This document shows, one piece after another, positions 1 to 8,100 of a DNA stretch of 64,000 nucleotides (the stretch's first letter is position 1; every line of letters begins with the position of its first letter). Position numbers and translations under genes: made by a program. Below the pieces are notes generated by a model. The model was given only the letters and a program-made list of their open reading frames with translations. It did not search any database and was not told where the DNA came from. This DNA comes from Mucilaginibacter aquaedulcis (GTDB taxonomy: Bacteria > Bacteroidota > Bacteroidia > Sphingobacteriales > Sphingobacteriaceae). The stretch is from positions 62,001 through 126,000 of the forward strand of contig NZ_JAUFPR010000001.1 in NCBI RefSeq assembly GCF_030409325.1. The letters are read 5' to 3'.

Positions 1-3000
1 GCTTTGTTGGTTCGTTGTTGATAAGCACGGGTGCTAAGGCGCAATATTTTGGTCAAAATAAAGTACGCTACAAAAACTTAAAATTCAACGTATATAAAAC
101 CCCGCATTTTGAAATTTACTATTATTTAAAAAATGATAGTATGGTAAAGCGCTTTGCCCAGGAAAGCGAGTTATGGTATACCCTGCATCAGCAAATTTTC
201 AGGGATACTTTCAAAACGGCTAACCCCATCATCTTATATGCCAACCATCCCGATTTTCAGCAAACTACCGCCATTGATGGCGAAATAGGTGTAGGAACAG
301 GTGGTGTTACCGAAGGCTTAAAAAACAGGGTGGTGATGCCGGTAATGGAAACCAATCAAACTACCAGGCACGTAATCGGGCACGAGCTGGTTCACGCATT
401 TCAATACAGGGCATTGCAGGGAGGGGAAAACGAAAGCTTTGAGAATATCAATAATATCCCCCTATGGATGATTGAGGGTATGGCTGAGTATCTTTCCTTA
501 GGCAAAAAAGACTCGTACACTGCCATGTGGATGCGCGATGCTTACTTAAATCATGACATTCCTACCGTTCGTGACCTTACCGAAAGCAGCAAATACTTCC
601 CATATCGTTATGGCGAAGCCTTTTGGTCGTTTTTAGGATCAACCTACGGCGACACGGTGATTGTACCATTCTTTAAAAATACCGCCCATTACGGCCTGCA
701 ATATGGCATAAGGCGCACTTTTGGGTACGATGATAAAACCCTATCGCGCCTTTGGAAAAACTCTATAGAAAGCACTTATAAACCTTACCTGAAAGATACG
801 GTTCAAAAACCGGTAGGTCTTAAACTGGTTGACAGTAAAACCGGGGGCGATCTGGTAGTGGCACCGGCAATTAGCCCGGATGGCAATTATGTGGCATTTT
901 TATCAGCCAAAAGCCTTTTTTCCATTGATCTCTACTTAGCTGATGCACATAACGGGCACATTTTACGAAAGCTCACCAGCAAGGTATCCAACACGCATAT
1001 TGACGAATTTAACTTTATTGAATCGGCAGGTGCATGGTCGCCGGATGGAAAGCGGTTTGCCTTTAGTGTATTCAGTAAAGGGCGCAACCGCATGATTGTT
1101 GTTGATGTGGCCAGCGGCCGAACCTTAGACGATGTATCCATGGAAAAAGCACAACAATTCAGCAACCTGTCATGGTCGCCTAATGGTAAGGATATCGCTT
1201 TCCAGGGTTTATCAGAGGGGCAAGGCGATCTGTACTCTTATAATTTTGATACTAAAAAAGTTACGCAGCTTACCAATGATAAATATTCTGACTACCAGCC
1301 AAGCTACTCAAGGGATGGTAAAAAGATCATTTTTTCGAGCGACAGAACAACCTATGATCAATCTTTAGAACAGGATATTCCCTTTAACCTGGCAGAGCTT
1401 GACCTGGCAACGGGAAAAATTACTGATATAAAAATATTTAATGGAGCCAATAATCTGAATCCGCAATACTCTGCCGATGGTTCGCAGATTTATTTCCTGT
1501 CAAACCGTGATGGTTTCCGTAACATGTACCGTTACACCCTAAGCACTGGTAAAATTGAACAGATGACTGATCTGTTTACCGGTATATGCGGGATTACCGA
1601 ATATTCGCCTGCTTTGAGTATCTCCAAAAATGATGATATTGTTTACTCCTATTACCGTGCTCAGAAATATGCCTTGTACAATGCCAAAGCATCTGATTTT
1701 AAACCATCAACTTTAGAAGCTACCAATGTAAATTTTAGCGCGGCCATGCTGCCGCCACCGCGTGCCGTTGGTGTGGATCTCATTAACTCTAACCTCAACA
1801 ATTATCTGGCTTATAAAAAAATACCAGCCGATTCTGTAGTTAACATTGCCTATAAACCCAAATTTAAACTTGATTATTTGGCGGGCAGTGGTATTGGCGT
1901 TGGTGTGAGCAGCTTTTATGGCACCAGTTTATCAAGTGGTATACAAGGGGTATTTAGTGATATATTGGGCCGAAACCAAATATTTGCCGCGGCTTCAGTT
2001 AACGGGCAGATATATGACTCCGGGGCGGCAATAACCTATGTAAACCAAACCGGCCGCTGGAATCTTGGTTTTGGAATATCACACATCCCTTATCAGTTTG
2101 GTTTGCAAACCCGAACATTCCCCACGCAGAATGTAGATGGCAAGAATCAAACAGTATTGTCAGACAATGTGGACATCATCCGTAATTTTGAGGATGCTGC
2201 CAGGGTGTTCACCTCCTATCCTATTTCAAAAACAACACGTTTTGAAGTTGGCGCGGGTGCATCATACAACACCTACCGGGTTGATAGGTACAGCGATTTT
2301 TACAAACTTGATACCATTACCAATGCTGATAACACCAAAAATATCAGCACCACCTACTTATCATCCAACAGAAAAAAGATCTCTAACAAAGAAGAAGGTG
2401 ACCTGATCAGTACTAACTTAAGATCATACTCCCTGTTTCAGGTTTCAACAGCTTTAATTGGCGATAATTCCTTTTTTGGGGTAACATCACCTCTGAATGG
2501 TTTCCGGTACAGGCTGGAGGCCGAATATAACTTTGGCACCTACCGGTTCTTCGCCCCTACCATAGATCTTCGCAAATATGTACGTGCAGAACCTGTAACC
2601 TTTGCCGCAAGGCTTTATGGCTATGGCCGCTTAGGCGATAACGCCACTGGGCTTTATCCCTTATATGTGGGCTATCCGTTTTATATACGAGGCTATGAAG
2701 GGCAAACCTTCTACAACAATGGCAAAACACCAAGCAATGGCTTTACCATTGATCAATTATCGGGCAGTCGCATAGCCGTATTTAATTTTGAAGTGCGTTT
2801 ACCATTCACCGGTCCTGAAAAACTGGCTGTGATCAAATCAAAGTTTCTGTTCACCGATCTGAACTTGTTTTTTGATGCAGGTTTAGCCTGGAACGCTGGC
2901 GAACATATCTATTTTCAGAAAAACCCACCTGTTATAGGTCAGGAAAATGTGCTTAACCCTGATGGCACACCTCAGCTTGATGATAACGGGCAACCGGTTA

Positions 3001-3161
3001 CCCAGCCTAAATATGGCAGGGTTCCGGCTTTAAGTGCTGGGGTATCCTTGAGGATAAATGTATTTGGAGCATTTGTGCTGGAGCCTTATCTGGCAATTCC
3101 GTTCAACCGTACTGATATAACTAAACCTGTATTTGGCTTAGGATTTACACCGGGTTGGTAG
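1..3161 (+). CDS. Surface metallopeptidase / TolB-propeller / outer-membrane barrel protein (5' partial)
   Basis: The reading frame is open back to the window edge, and the first residues (FVGSLLIST then GAKAQ) look like the end of a signal peptide, so the true start lies upstream; the TTG at 15 is not the start. Three parts are visible. About residues 30-260 resemble gluzincin 'peptidase MA' domains, with HELVH near residue 123 and a downstream Glu in MIEGMAEYL as third zinc ligand. Residues about 270-560 carry at least four TolB/PD40 blades with SPDGK-type motifs. Residues about 600-1048 look like an outer-membrane beta-barrel, with IRGYE resembling the Omp85 RGY/F signature and a terminal Trp. 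A secreted, outer-membrane-anchored protease-like protein is inferred; the substrate is unknown. A hairpin terminator follows. Confidence 0.8.
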   Translation, partial: FVGSLLISTGAKAQYFGQNKVRYKNLKFNVYKTPHFEIYYYLKNDSMVKRFAQESELWYTLHQQIFRDTFKTANPIILYANHPDFQQTTAIDGEIGVGTGGVTEGLKNRVVMPVMETNQTTRHVIGHELVHAFQYRALQGGENESFENINNIPLWMIEGMAEYLSLGKKDSYTAMWMRDAYLNHDIPTVRDLTESSKYFPYRYGEAFWSFLGSTYGDTVIVPFFKNTAHYGLQYGIRRTFGYDDKTLSRLWKNSIESTYKPYLKDTVQKPVGLKLVDSKTGGDLVVAPAISPDGNYVAFLSAKSLFSIDLYLADAHNGHILRKLTSKVSNTHIDEFNFIESAGAWSPDGKRFAFSVFSKGRNRMIVVDVASGRTLDDVSMEKAQQFSNLSWSPNGKDIAFQGLSEGQGDLYSYNFDTKKVTQLTNDKYSDYQPSYSRDGKKIIFSSDRTTYDQSLEQDIPFNLAELDLATGKITDIKIFNGANNLNPQYSADGSQIYFLSNRDGFRNMYRYTLSTGKIEQMTDLFTGICGITEYSPALSISKNDDIVYSYYRAQKYALYNAKASDFKPSTLEATNVNFSAAMLPPPRAVGVDLINSNLNNYLAYKKIPADSVVNIAYKPKFKLDYLAGSGIGVGVSSFYGTSLSSGIQGVFSDILGRNQIFAAASVNGQIYDSGAAITYVNQTGRWNLGFGISHIPYQFGLQTRTFPTQNVDGKNQTVLSDNVDIIRNFEDAARVFTSYPISKTTRFEVGAGASYNTYRVDRYSDFYKLDTITNADNTKNISTTYLSSNRKKISNKEEGDLISTNLRSYSLFQVSTALIGDNSFFGVTSPLNGFRYRLEAEYNFGTYRFFAPTIDLRKYVRAEPVTFAARLYGYGRLGDNATGLYPLYVGYPFYIRGYEGQTFYNNGKTPSNGFTIDQLSGSRIAVFNFEVRLPFTGPEKLAVIKSKFLFTDLNLFFDAGLAWNAGEHIYFQKNPPVIGQENVLNPDGTPQLDDNGQPVTQPKYGRVPALSAGVSLRINVFGAFVLEPYLAIPFNRTDITKPVFGLGFTPGW

Positions 3162-3180
3162 TAAGTGTATTAATTATAAA

Positions 3181-3208
3181 AGTAAAGCGACCATGTGTCG
3201 CTTTTTTT
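3181..3208 (+). terminator. Rho-independent terminator after the peptidase-propeller-barrel gene
   Basis: Stem AAAGCGAC (3184-3191) pairs with GTCGCTTT (3197-3204) around a five-base loop and runs into a T tract. It lies about 20 bases after the stop codon. Confidence 0.75.
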
Positions 3209-3232
3209 ACTTTAAAACCATTTTAAGATACG

Positions 3233-3240
3233 TAGCTTTG
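3233..3240 (+). promoter_or_regulatory. Candidate Bacteroidota -7 element (TAGCTTTG) for the fasciclin gene
   Basis: TAGCTTTG matches the Bacteroidota consensus TAnnTTTG exactly and lies 33 bases before the ATG at 3273. No convincing -33 TTTG is visible upstream, so this is a partial match. Confidence 0.45.
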
Positions 3241-3272
3241 CGCTTTTAAATCCCCTACGTTCATTAATTGGT

Positions 3273-3869
3273 ATGAAAAAAATAGTTCTTTTAAATATCC
3301 TTCTTCTTTTCAGTGTCGCTGTATTTGCCCAAACCATCAATAAAACAGATAGTACCGCCGCCGCAAGCGACACGTCAAATACTACCGTTACAGGTGGCAT
3401 GCAATCAAAAAATGATATAATGCAAAATATGGCTCTTTCAAAAGGGCTATCGGTATTTTACAATTTTATTAAGGTGGCAAACCTGACCGAAACCTATGAA
3501 AGCAGAGGCCCTATCACGGTTTTTGCCCCGGTTAACGAAGCCTTTAAAACTTTACAACCCGGCAAACTTGATTCACTTGCAAGGCCGGCATATGTTTGGG
3601 AGCTTACACATATACTTACCTACCATGCTATTGCCGGAAAATTAAGCCTGAAGGATATCCAGAAACAAATAAACGGCCACAACGGAACAGCAACTTTTAC
3701 CACCTTAGGTGGCAGTAAACTCACTGCTAAAATTGATAGCAATCACAATATTATACTGGAAGATGAAAACGGCGGCCAAAGCATGATCAGTCGTATTGAT
3801 ATTGAACAGAGTAATGGTGTATTACACGTAGTAAATAAGGTATTAATACCCAAGGCAAAAGCCATATAA
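3273..3869 (+). CDS. Fasciclin (FAS1) domain secreted protein
   Basis: The protein has 198 residues. A cleavable signal peptide is visible at residues 1-20 (hydrophobic core, ending VAVFAQ), followed by a Thr/Ser-rich linker of about 30 residues. One FAS1 domain covers about residues 45-195; the H1-like motif TVFAPVNEAF and the C-terminal H2-like stretch LHVVNKVLIP are both present. FAS1 domains mediate adhesion or matrix contacts, and in Bacteroidota they occur as periplasmic or surface proteins. The gene stands alone, between a terminator and msrB. The family is clear; the ligand is unknown. Confidence 0.9.
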   Translation: MKKIVLLNILLLFSVAVFAQTINKTDSTAAASDTSNTTVTGGMQSKNDIMQNMALSKGLSVFYNFIKVANLTETYESRGPITVFAPVNEAFKTLQPGKLDSLARPAYVWELTHILTYHAIAGKLSLKDIQKQINGHNGTATFTTLGGSKLTAKIDSNHNIILEDENGGQSMISRIDIEQSNGVLHVVNKVLIPKAKAI

Positions 3870-4006
3870 TATACAATGGCCTGACAAACTGCTAAAAATA
3901 ATATTACGTATTTAAAGTATAAAGCCTGTAAGGTAAAGCTATTCATTACGACTAAAGGAATAACGATAAACTACAATGCCTTATTTGCCATTTAAATCAC
4001 AGTAAA

Positions 4007-4483
4007 ATGAAAAGATCAGTTTTAACAGTATTAATATTATGCATTTTAACATCCTTCGGCTGCCAAAACAGCGATGGCCAAAATGCCAGCAGAAAGCTAA
4101 GCAAACCAGCTGCCGAATGGAAGAAAACATTAACCGATAACCAATACCATATCATGGTTGAAAGCGGAACCGAACCGCCTTACAAAAATGAGTATTGGAA
4201 TAACCACCAAAAAGGTGTTTATGTAAGTGCTGCAACAGGCGAAGTACTGTTCAGCTCCGATGATAAATTTGATAGCGGCACAGGCTGGCCAAGCTTTGTA
4301 AAAGCCGTTGATGCTAAAAAAATTTCCATAGTACATGATAACAGTTTTGGCATGAGCCGCGACGAAGTCATTGAAAAAAGTACTGGCCTGCACCTGGGTC
4401 ATGTTTTTGACGATGGCCCTGCCGATCGTGGCGGCAAAAGGTACTGCATGAATTCTGGTGCCTTAAAGTTTATTAAAAAGTAA
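4007..4483 (+). CDS. msrB: Peptide-methionine (R)-S-oxide reductase, lipoprotein form
   Basis: This 158-residue enzyme reduces methionine-R-sulfoxide in damaged proteins. The N-terminus has a lipoprotein signal with lipobox-like TSFGC at about residue 19, so it is probably a membrane-anchored envelope repair enzyme. The MsrB core is evident: GTEPPYKNEYW, the substrate motif GTGWPSF, HLGHVFDDGP and the catalytic Cys in RYCMNS (about residue 147). The two CxxC zinc pairs of many MsrBs are absent (GVYVSAATGE and EKSTGLHLGH occupy the usual places), so this is a zinc-free type. The 3' end overlaps the convergent GIY-YIG gene by 11 bases. Confidence 0.93.
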   Translation: MKRSVLTVLILCILTSFGCQNSDGQNASRKLSKPAAEWKKTLTDNQYHIMVESGTEPPYKNEYWNNHQKGVYVSAATGEVLFSSDDKFDSGTGWPSFVKAVDAKKISIVHDNSFGMSRDEVIEKSTGLHLGHVFDDGPADRGGKRYCMNSGALKFIKK

Positions 4484-4829
4484 CGGCACGCCTGTTTGTA
4501 CTTACAGACGGGCGCAATTGCGGCCTTACACGCAGCCCGTTCTCAAACTTCAACCCAATGGTCAGATCTATCCAGTCAGGATTAACAGGTCTGATCATTT
4601 TTTCTTTTTGCGGCCGGGTATAAGTACTTACCTCTTTAAAGCGTTCCATTGCCTGCTCTTCTGTATTGATCTCCTCAAAATATACTAAGCGGTTAAGCTG
4701 CTGTGCACTATCAAAAAACAAGGTAGGCATATCGCTATAAAACTGCAGCGTTTTAACAAGGTCGGCACATAGACCTACGTGTAAGTTTTTTCTGTTCCTG
4801 TCGGTGATGATATATATAAAACGCTTCAT
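4473..4829 (-). CDS. GIY-YIG nuclease superfamily protein
   Basis: This 118-residue protein has a degenerate GIY-YIG N-terminus: YIITDRNRKNLHVG stands where the two signature tripeptides lie, followed by a helix and the conserved YFEEINTEEQAMERFKE segment typical of small UvrC-like/YhbQ-type endonuclease domains. A C-terminal extension of about 35 residues, starting at NPDWIDLT, is rich in Arg and Ser. No second domain is visible. The gene is divergent from the LexA-like regulator, with 86 bases between the starts, and convergent with msrB. Enzymatic activity is uncertain because the second motif is HVG rather than YIG. Confidence 0.75.
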   Translation of the reverse strand: MKRFIYIITDRNRKNLHVGLCADLVKTLQFYSDMPTLFFDSAQQLNRLVYFEEINTEEQAMERFKEVSTYTRPQKEKMIRPVNPDWIDLTIGLKFENGLRVRPQLRPSVSTNRRAVTF

Positions 4830-4881
4830 TTTATGATAAAAATTTTGGTGAACAAATATTTATTACTAACTTTATGAGCAT

Positions 4882-4899
4882 AAAATTACTAATAATTTT
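4882..4899. promoter_or_regulatory. Candidate operator between the GIY-YIG gene and the LexA-like regulator
   Basis: An inverted repeat AAAATTA-ctaa-TAATTTT sits in the divergent intergenic region, 17 bases before the chosen ATG (4916) of the regulator. Placement fits autoregulation, but AT-rich palindromes also arise by chance. Confidence 0.3.
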
Positions 4900-4915
4900 A
4901 GCAAATGCAAATTTT

Positions 4916-5692
4916 ATGTCAATAATTTCACAAAATATTAAGTTCCTCCGCAAAAAGAAGAGTTTAACCCAGCAACAATTTGCCGATCAATTAGGTATAA
5001 AACGCTCATTAGTAGGAGCATACGAAGAAGAACGTGCCGAACCAAAATACGAACTACTAAAAACATTAGCATTGTTTTTTGACATTACCGTTGATGATTT
5101 CATCAATGAAACTATTAATGAAAAATGGGCACCTAAACCAAAAGGCAATCCGGCCAACCTTCGTATACTTAGTATTTCTGTGGATAAGGAAGACAATGAA
5201 AATATTGAAATGGTACCCCTTAAAGCAAGCGCCGGCTATTTAAATGGCTATGCCGATCCTGAATATGTATCGCAACTGCCCAAGTTTTATTTACCAATGT
5301 TTAAACAGGGTACTTTCAGAGCATTTGAAATAAAAGGCGACTCTATGCTACCTATCATATCTGGTGATATTATTATAGGTGAATATCTTGAAAACTGGGC
5401 CGATATTAAAAGTGGTGAGACCTATGTGGTGATTTCAAAAAATGACGGTGTAGTATATAAACGCATTGGTAACAAGTTTAAGGAAAACAAAAAACTCAAA
5501 CTCATATCTGATAATCCGGTATATGAACCTTATGAAATAAACGGTGAGGATGTTCTGGAAATATGGAAAGCCAAAGGCTACATATCAACCCAATTACCAC
5601 AGCCAACACCCGAGCCAACCATGGAAAGCCTTACCAGTATGATGGCTCAAATGCAGCGTTCTATATCAAACTTACAGCAAGGCAACAATTAA
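4916..5692 (+). CDS. XRE-family helix-turn-helix regulator with S24/LexA-like peptidase domain
   Basis: I chose ATG 4916 (258 residues, MSIISQNIKFLR...) because homology to XRE domains begins there; an in-frame ATG at 4874 would add 14 poorly conserved residues. Residues 1-65 form a classical HTH_3 domain (LTQQQFADQLG, KRSLVGAYEEERAEP). The C-terminal half is an S24 peptidase/LexA-like fold. The Ser of GDSM and the Lys of VVYKR are 39 residues apart, matching the LexA Ser-Lys dyad, and an Ala-Gly pair in KASAGYLNGY is a plausible self-cleavage site. Such proteins can be stress-released repressors. No phage genes lie nearby, so this looks like a resident chromosomal regulator. Targets are unknown. 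Confidence 0.85.
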   Translation: MSIISQNIKFLRKKKSLTQQQFADQLGIKRSLVGAYEEERAEPKYELLKTLALFFDITVDDFINETINEKWAPKPKGNPANLRILSISVDKEDNENIEMVPLKASAGYLNGYADPEYVSQLPKFYLPMFKQGTFRAFEIKGDSMLPIISGDIIIGEYLENWADIKSGETYVVISKNDGVVYKRIGNKFKENKKLKLISDNPVYEPYEINGEDVLEIWKAKGYISTQLPQPTPEPTMESLTSMMAQMQRSISNLQQGNN

Positions 5693-5764
5693 GTTACATC
5701 GGCTTATTTAAACCTTTACGGTATATCTTTATCATACATAAAACGTAAATAAATTTAAAAAGCT

Positions 5765-6139
5765 ATGAAAAAAATTTTGTTGATGTGCTGTTTCCTGATA
5801 GGGATTTCAGCAGCAAGCCATGCACAAGGTGGCCGTATGAGAAGAAGCCCTGAAGAGATGGCCAAAGGATTACAGACACAGCTTAAGCTATCTGATGACC
5901 AGACTACCAAAATCACTGCCATATATAAAGATCAGGCAACTAAGATGGATAGTGTAAGAACTGCTGCCAATGGCGACAGGGATGCTATGCGCCAGGCTAT
6001 GATGCCAATGAGAAAAGCAACCAACGAGAAAGTTAAAGCCCTTTTAACACCAGAACAAGTTACTGCTTTTGACAAGTTGCAACAGGAAATTGCAGACAGA
6101 ATGAGACAAGGTGGCGGCGGAGGCGGCTCACAAAATTAA
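5765..6139 (+). CDS. Spy/CpxP-like (LTxxQ-type) small periplasmic protein
   Basis: This 124-residue protein has a clear signal peptide (residues 1-21, ending SHAQ), then an Arg/Met-rich mainly helical body. The motif LKLSDDQTTKITAIY and the later LLTPEQVTAFDKL match the repeated LTxxQ pattern of Spy/CpxP-like periplasmic chaperones. The C-terminus is a short Gly run. It is probably a periplasmic chaperone or stress protein, though most Bacteroidota members are uncharacterised. A terminator hairpin directly follows. Confidence 0.75.
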   Translation: MKKILLMCCFLIGISAASHAQGGRMRRSPEEMAKGLQTQLKLSDDQTTKITAIYKDQATKMDSVRTAANGDRDAMRQAMMPMRKATNEKVKALLTPEQVTAFDKLQQEIADRMRQGGGGGGSQN

Positions 6140-6150
6140 TTGATAATAAG

Positions 6151-6175
6151 AAGCGGCTTAGCGCCGCTTTTTTTA
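6151..6175 (+). terminator. Terminator after the Spy-like gene
   Basis: Stem AAGCGGC (6151-6157) pairs with GCCGCTT (6163-6169) over a 5-base loop, followed by a T-rich run. The run overlaps the candidate -7 element of bioF. Confidence 0.75.
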
Positions 6176-6181
6176 TTTTTG
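6174..6181 (+). promoter_or_regulatory. Candidate -7 element (TATTTTTG) for bioF
   Basis: TATTTTTG is an exact TAnnTTTG match, 15 bases before the GTG chosen as the bioF start. It sits in the T tract of the preceding terminator. No good -33 box is seen. Confidence 0.4.
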
Positions 6182-6196
6182 CAGAAATTATTTTTA

Positions 6197-7327
6197 GTGG
6201 CATCTGCTGATATATATATTCAAGACAAACTCAACGAAAGACGCTCATCCGGTGCATACAGATCTTTAAAGCCAGAAAACAGCCTTATTGACTTTTGCTC
6301 TAATGATTATCTCGGCTTTGCACACTCCGCAAACTTAAAATACAAAGTTGAAACCGAATTACAGCATCATGCATCATACCTTAACGGTTCAACAGGTTCA
6401 CGACTTTTGTCAGGTAATTTAAGCTATGCCGAAAGCCTCGAAAAAGATATTGCCGCTCACCACCAATATGAGGCCGGTTTACTATTTAATTCGGGTTATG
6501 ATGCTAATCTGGGTTTACTTTCATCGTTGGCCCAGCGCGGTGATACCATTATACTCGACGAGCTTATACACGCCTCGATAATTGATGGAGCACGCTTAAG
6601 TTATGCCAACCGGTATACCTTTAAGCACAACGATCCTGATAGCCTGGAAGATAAGCTAAAACACGCTAAAGGCAATTGCTACGTAGTTATTGAAAGCGTT
6701 TATTCCATGGATGGTGATACACCTCCCCTGGCCGACTTATTAACGGTTACTGAAAAATACGGCGCTCATTTAATAGTTGATGAAGCACATGCAGTAGGTC
6801 TTTATCCTACAGGTTTAATTGGAGAACTGGGCTTACAAAACCGTGTTTTTGCTGCTGTAGTTACTTTTGGTAAAGCCCTGGGATGCCATGGAGCCATTGT
6901 GTTGGGCAGTAATTTATTAAGGGAATACCTCATTAATTTTGCGCGATCTTTTATTTACACCACAGCACCGTCTTTCCATCAGCTGGCGGCTATAAAAATG
7001 GCGTATGAATTATTGACCAACGCTGGGGAACAAATTACTCATCTTAAACAAAATATTCAATTGTTTAAAGAGCACTTAAATACTAATAGTATCTTTCCTT
7101 TACCTAAGAGCGATAGCGCTATTCAATGTATTATACTAAAAAGCAACGAGCGAGCACGTAAAATGGCAAACATTTTGCAAAGTGCAGGGTTAGATGTAAG
7201 GGCTATACTTAGTCCCACTGTTGCATCAGAAACAGAAAGAATACGCATATGCCTGCATGCATATAATACAATCAACGATATAATTAAACTTACTGCAACA
7301 ATTAACACGTTTATAAATGCCAGCTAA
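6197..7327 (+). CDS. bioF: 8-amino-7-oxononanoate synthase
   Basis: This PLP enzyme of the alpha-oxoamine synthase family condenses pimeloyl-thioester with L-alanine in biotin synthesis. The frame is open from 6140, but that stretch encodes the upstream terminator, so I place the start at GTG 6197 (376 residues, VASADIYIQDKLNERR); TTG 6179 is an alternative. Family features are the N-terminal FCSNDYLG, the Gly-rich NGSTGSRLLSG, VDEAHAVG, and TFGKALG containing the PLP lysine. Length suits BioF. It overlaps bioD by 11 bases, showing translational coupling. No bioA, bioB or bioC lies in the window. Confidence 0.9.
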   Translation: MASADIYIQDKLNERRSSGAYRSLKPENSLIDFCSNDYLGFAHSANLKYKVETELQHHASYLNGSTGSRLLSGNLSYAESLEKDIAAHHQYEAGLLFNSGYDANLGLLSSLAQRGDTIILDELIHASIIDGARLSYANRYTFKHNDPDSLEDKLKHAKGNCYVVIESVYSMDGDTPPLADLLTVTEKYGAHLIVDEAHAVGLYPTGLIGELGLQNRVFAAVVTFGKALGCHGAIVLGSNLLREYLINFARSFIYTTAPSFHQLAAIKMAYELLTNAGEQITHLKQNIQLFKEHLNTNSIFPLPKSDSAIQCIILKSNERARKMANILQSAGLDVRAILSPTVASETERIRICLHAYNTINDIIKLTATINTFINAS

Positions 7328-7934
7328 ACAGCCCATATTTATTACCGGCATTGGCACCGGGATTGGCAAAACAGTAATTTCGGCCATAGTAACAGAAAAA
7401 TTAAAGGCCGATTACTGGAAACCCGTACAAGCCGGAGATTTGGATACCAGCGACACCATCAAAGTAAAAAGCCTGGTTTCCAATAATATTTCACGCTTTC
7501 ATCCAGAAGCATATCGCTTAACACAGCCTTACTCTCCGCACAAAGCGGCAGCAATGGATAAGGTAGTGATTGACATTCAAAACATCGTTCTGCCCGAAAC
7601 CGATAATCAATTAGTAATTGAAGGTGCCGGAGGTTTAATGGTGCCCTTAAATGATAACACCTTAATGGTTGATGTGATCAAAAAACTAAATGCCAAGGTT
7701 TTGCTGGTATCGCAAAATTATCTGGGCAGTATTAATCACACGCTATTATCACTGCATGCCCTCAAAAGCTATAATATTCCGGTAATGGGTATTATATTTA
7801 ATGGTGATAAGGATATTTATTCAAAAACGTATATCCTTAATTATTCAGGTCTTAACGAGATTGGGCATATCCCCGTGTATGACAACGTAAGCAAGAAAGC
7901 AATAATTGAAGCCGGAAATTTTCTCGCTTTATAA
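7317..7934 (+). CDS. bioD: Dethiobiotin synthase
   Basis: This 205-residue ATP-dependent enzyme closes the ureido ring of dethiobiotin from 7,8-diaminononanoate and CO2. The P-loop GIGTGIGKT lies at residues 11-19, the conserved Lys in YWKPVQAG and the Gly-rich EGAGGLMVPL loop are present, and the length is a little short of the roughly 220 typical of the family. The ATG lies inside the 3' end of bioF (11-base overlap), so both are probably one transcript. No terminator is evident before the next gene. Confidence 0.93.
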   Translation: MPAKQPIFITGIGTGIGKTVISAIVTEKLKADYWKPVQAGDLDTSDTIKVKSLVSNNISRFHPEAYRLTQPYSPHKAAAMDKVVIDIQNIVLPETDNQLVIEGAGGLMVPLNDNTLMVDVIKKLNAKVLLVSQNYLGSINHTLLSLHALKSYNIPVMGIIFNGDKDIYSKTYILNYSGLNEIGHIPVYDNVSKKAIIEAGNFLAL

Positions 7935-8100
7935 CATTAAAAAAGGGAACGGAAATCCGGGTAAAAATATTATTTAGTCGCTCTTTTAAAAATCATCGTA
8001 AGCGCATCGTCTGATTTGTGCGGATTGAATATTTTGTGAAATAAATAATTAATCCCACTTTCGCTTTACTGATTTTAATATTTATACACCTTCCGTTGTC

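Noticed and set aside
932..3161. Several open frames of 60-100 codons on both strands inside the first gene
   Set aside because: They are shadows of a strong coding sequence, lack own start context and resemble no protein.
4916..5692. Prophage CI-type repressor marking a prophage
   Set aside because: No integrase, structural or lysis genes in the window; neighbours are housekeeping.
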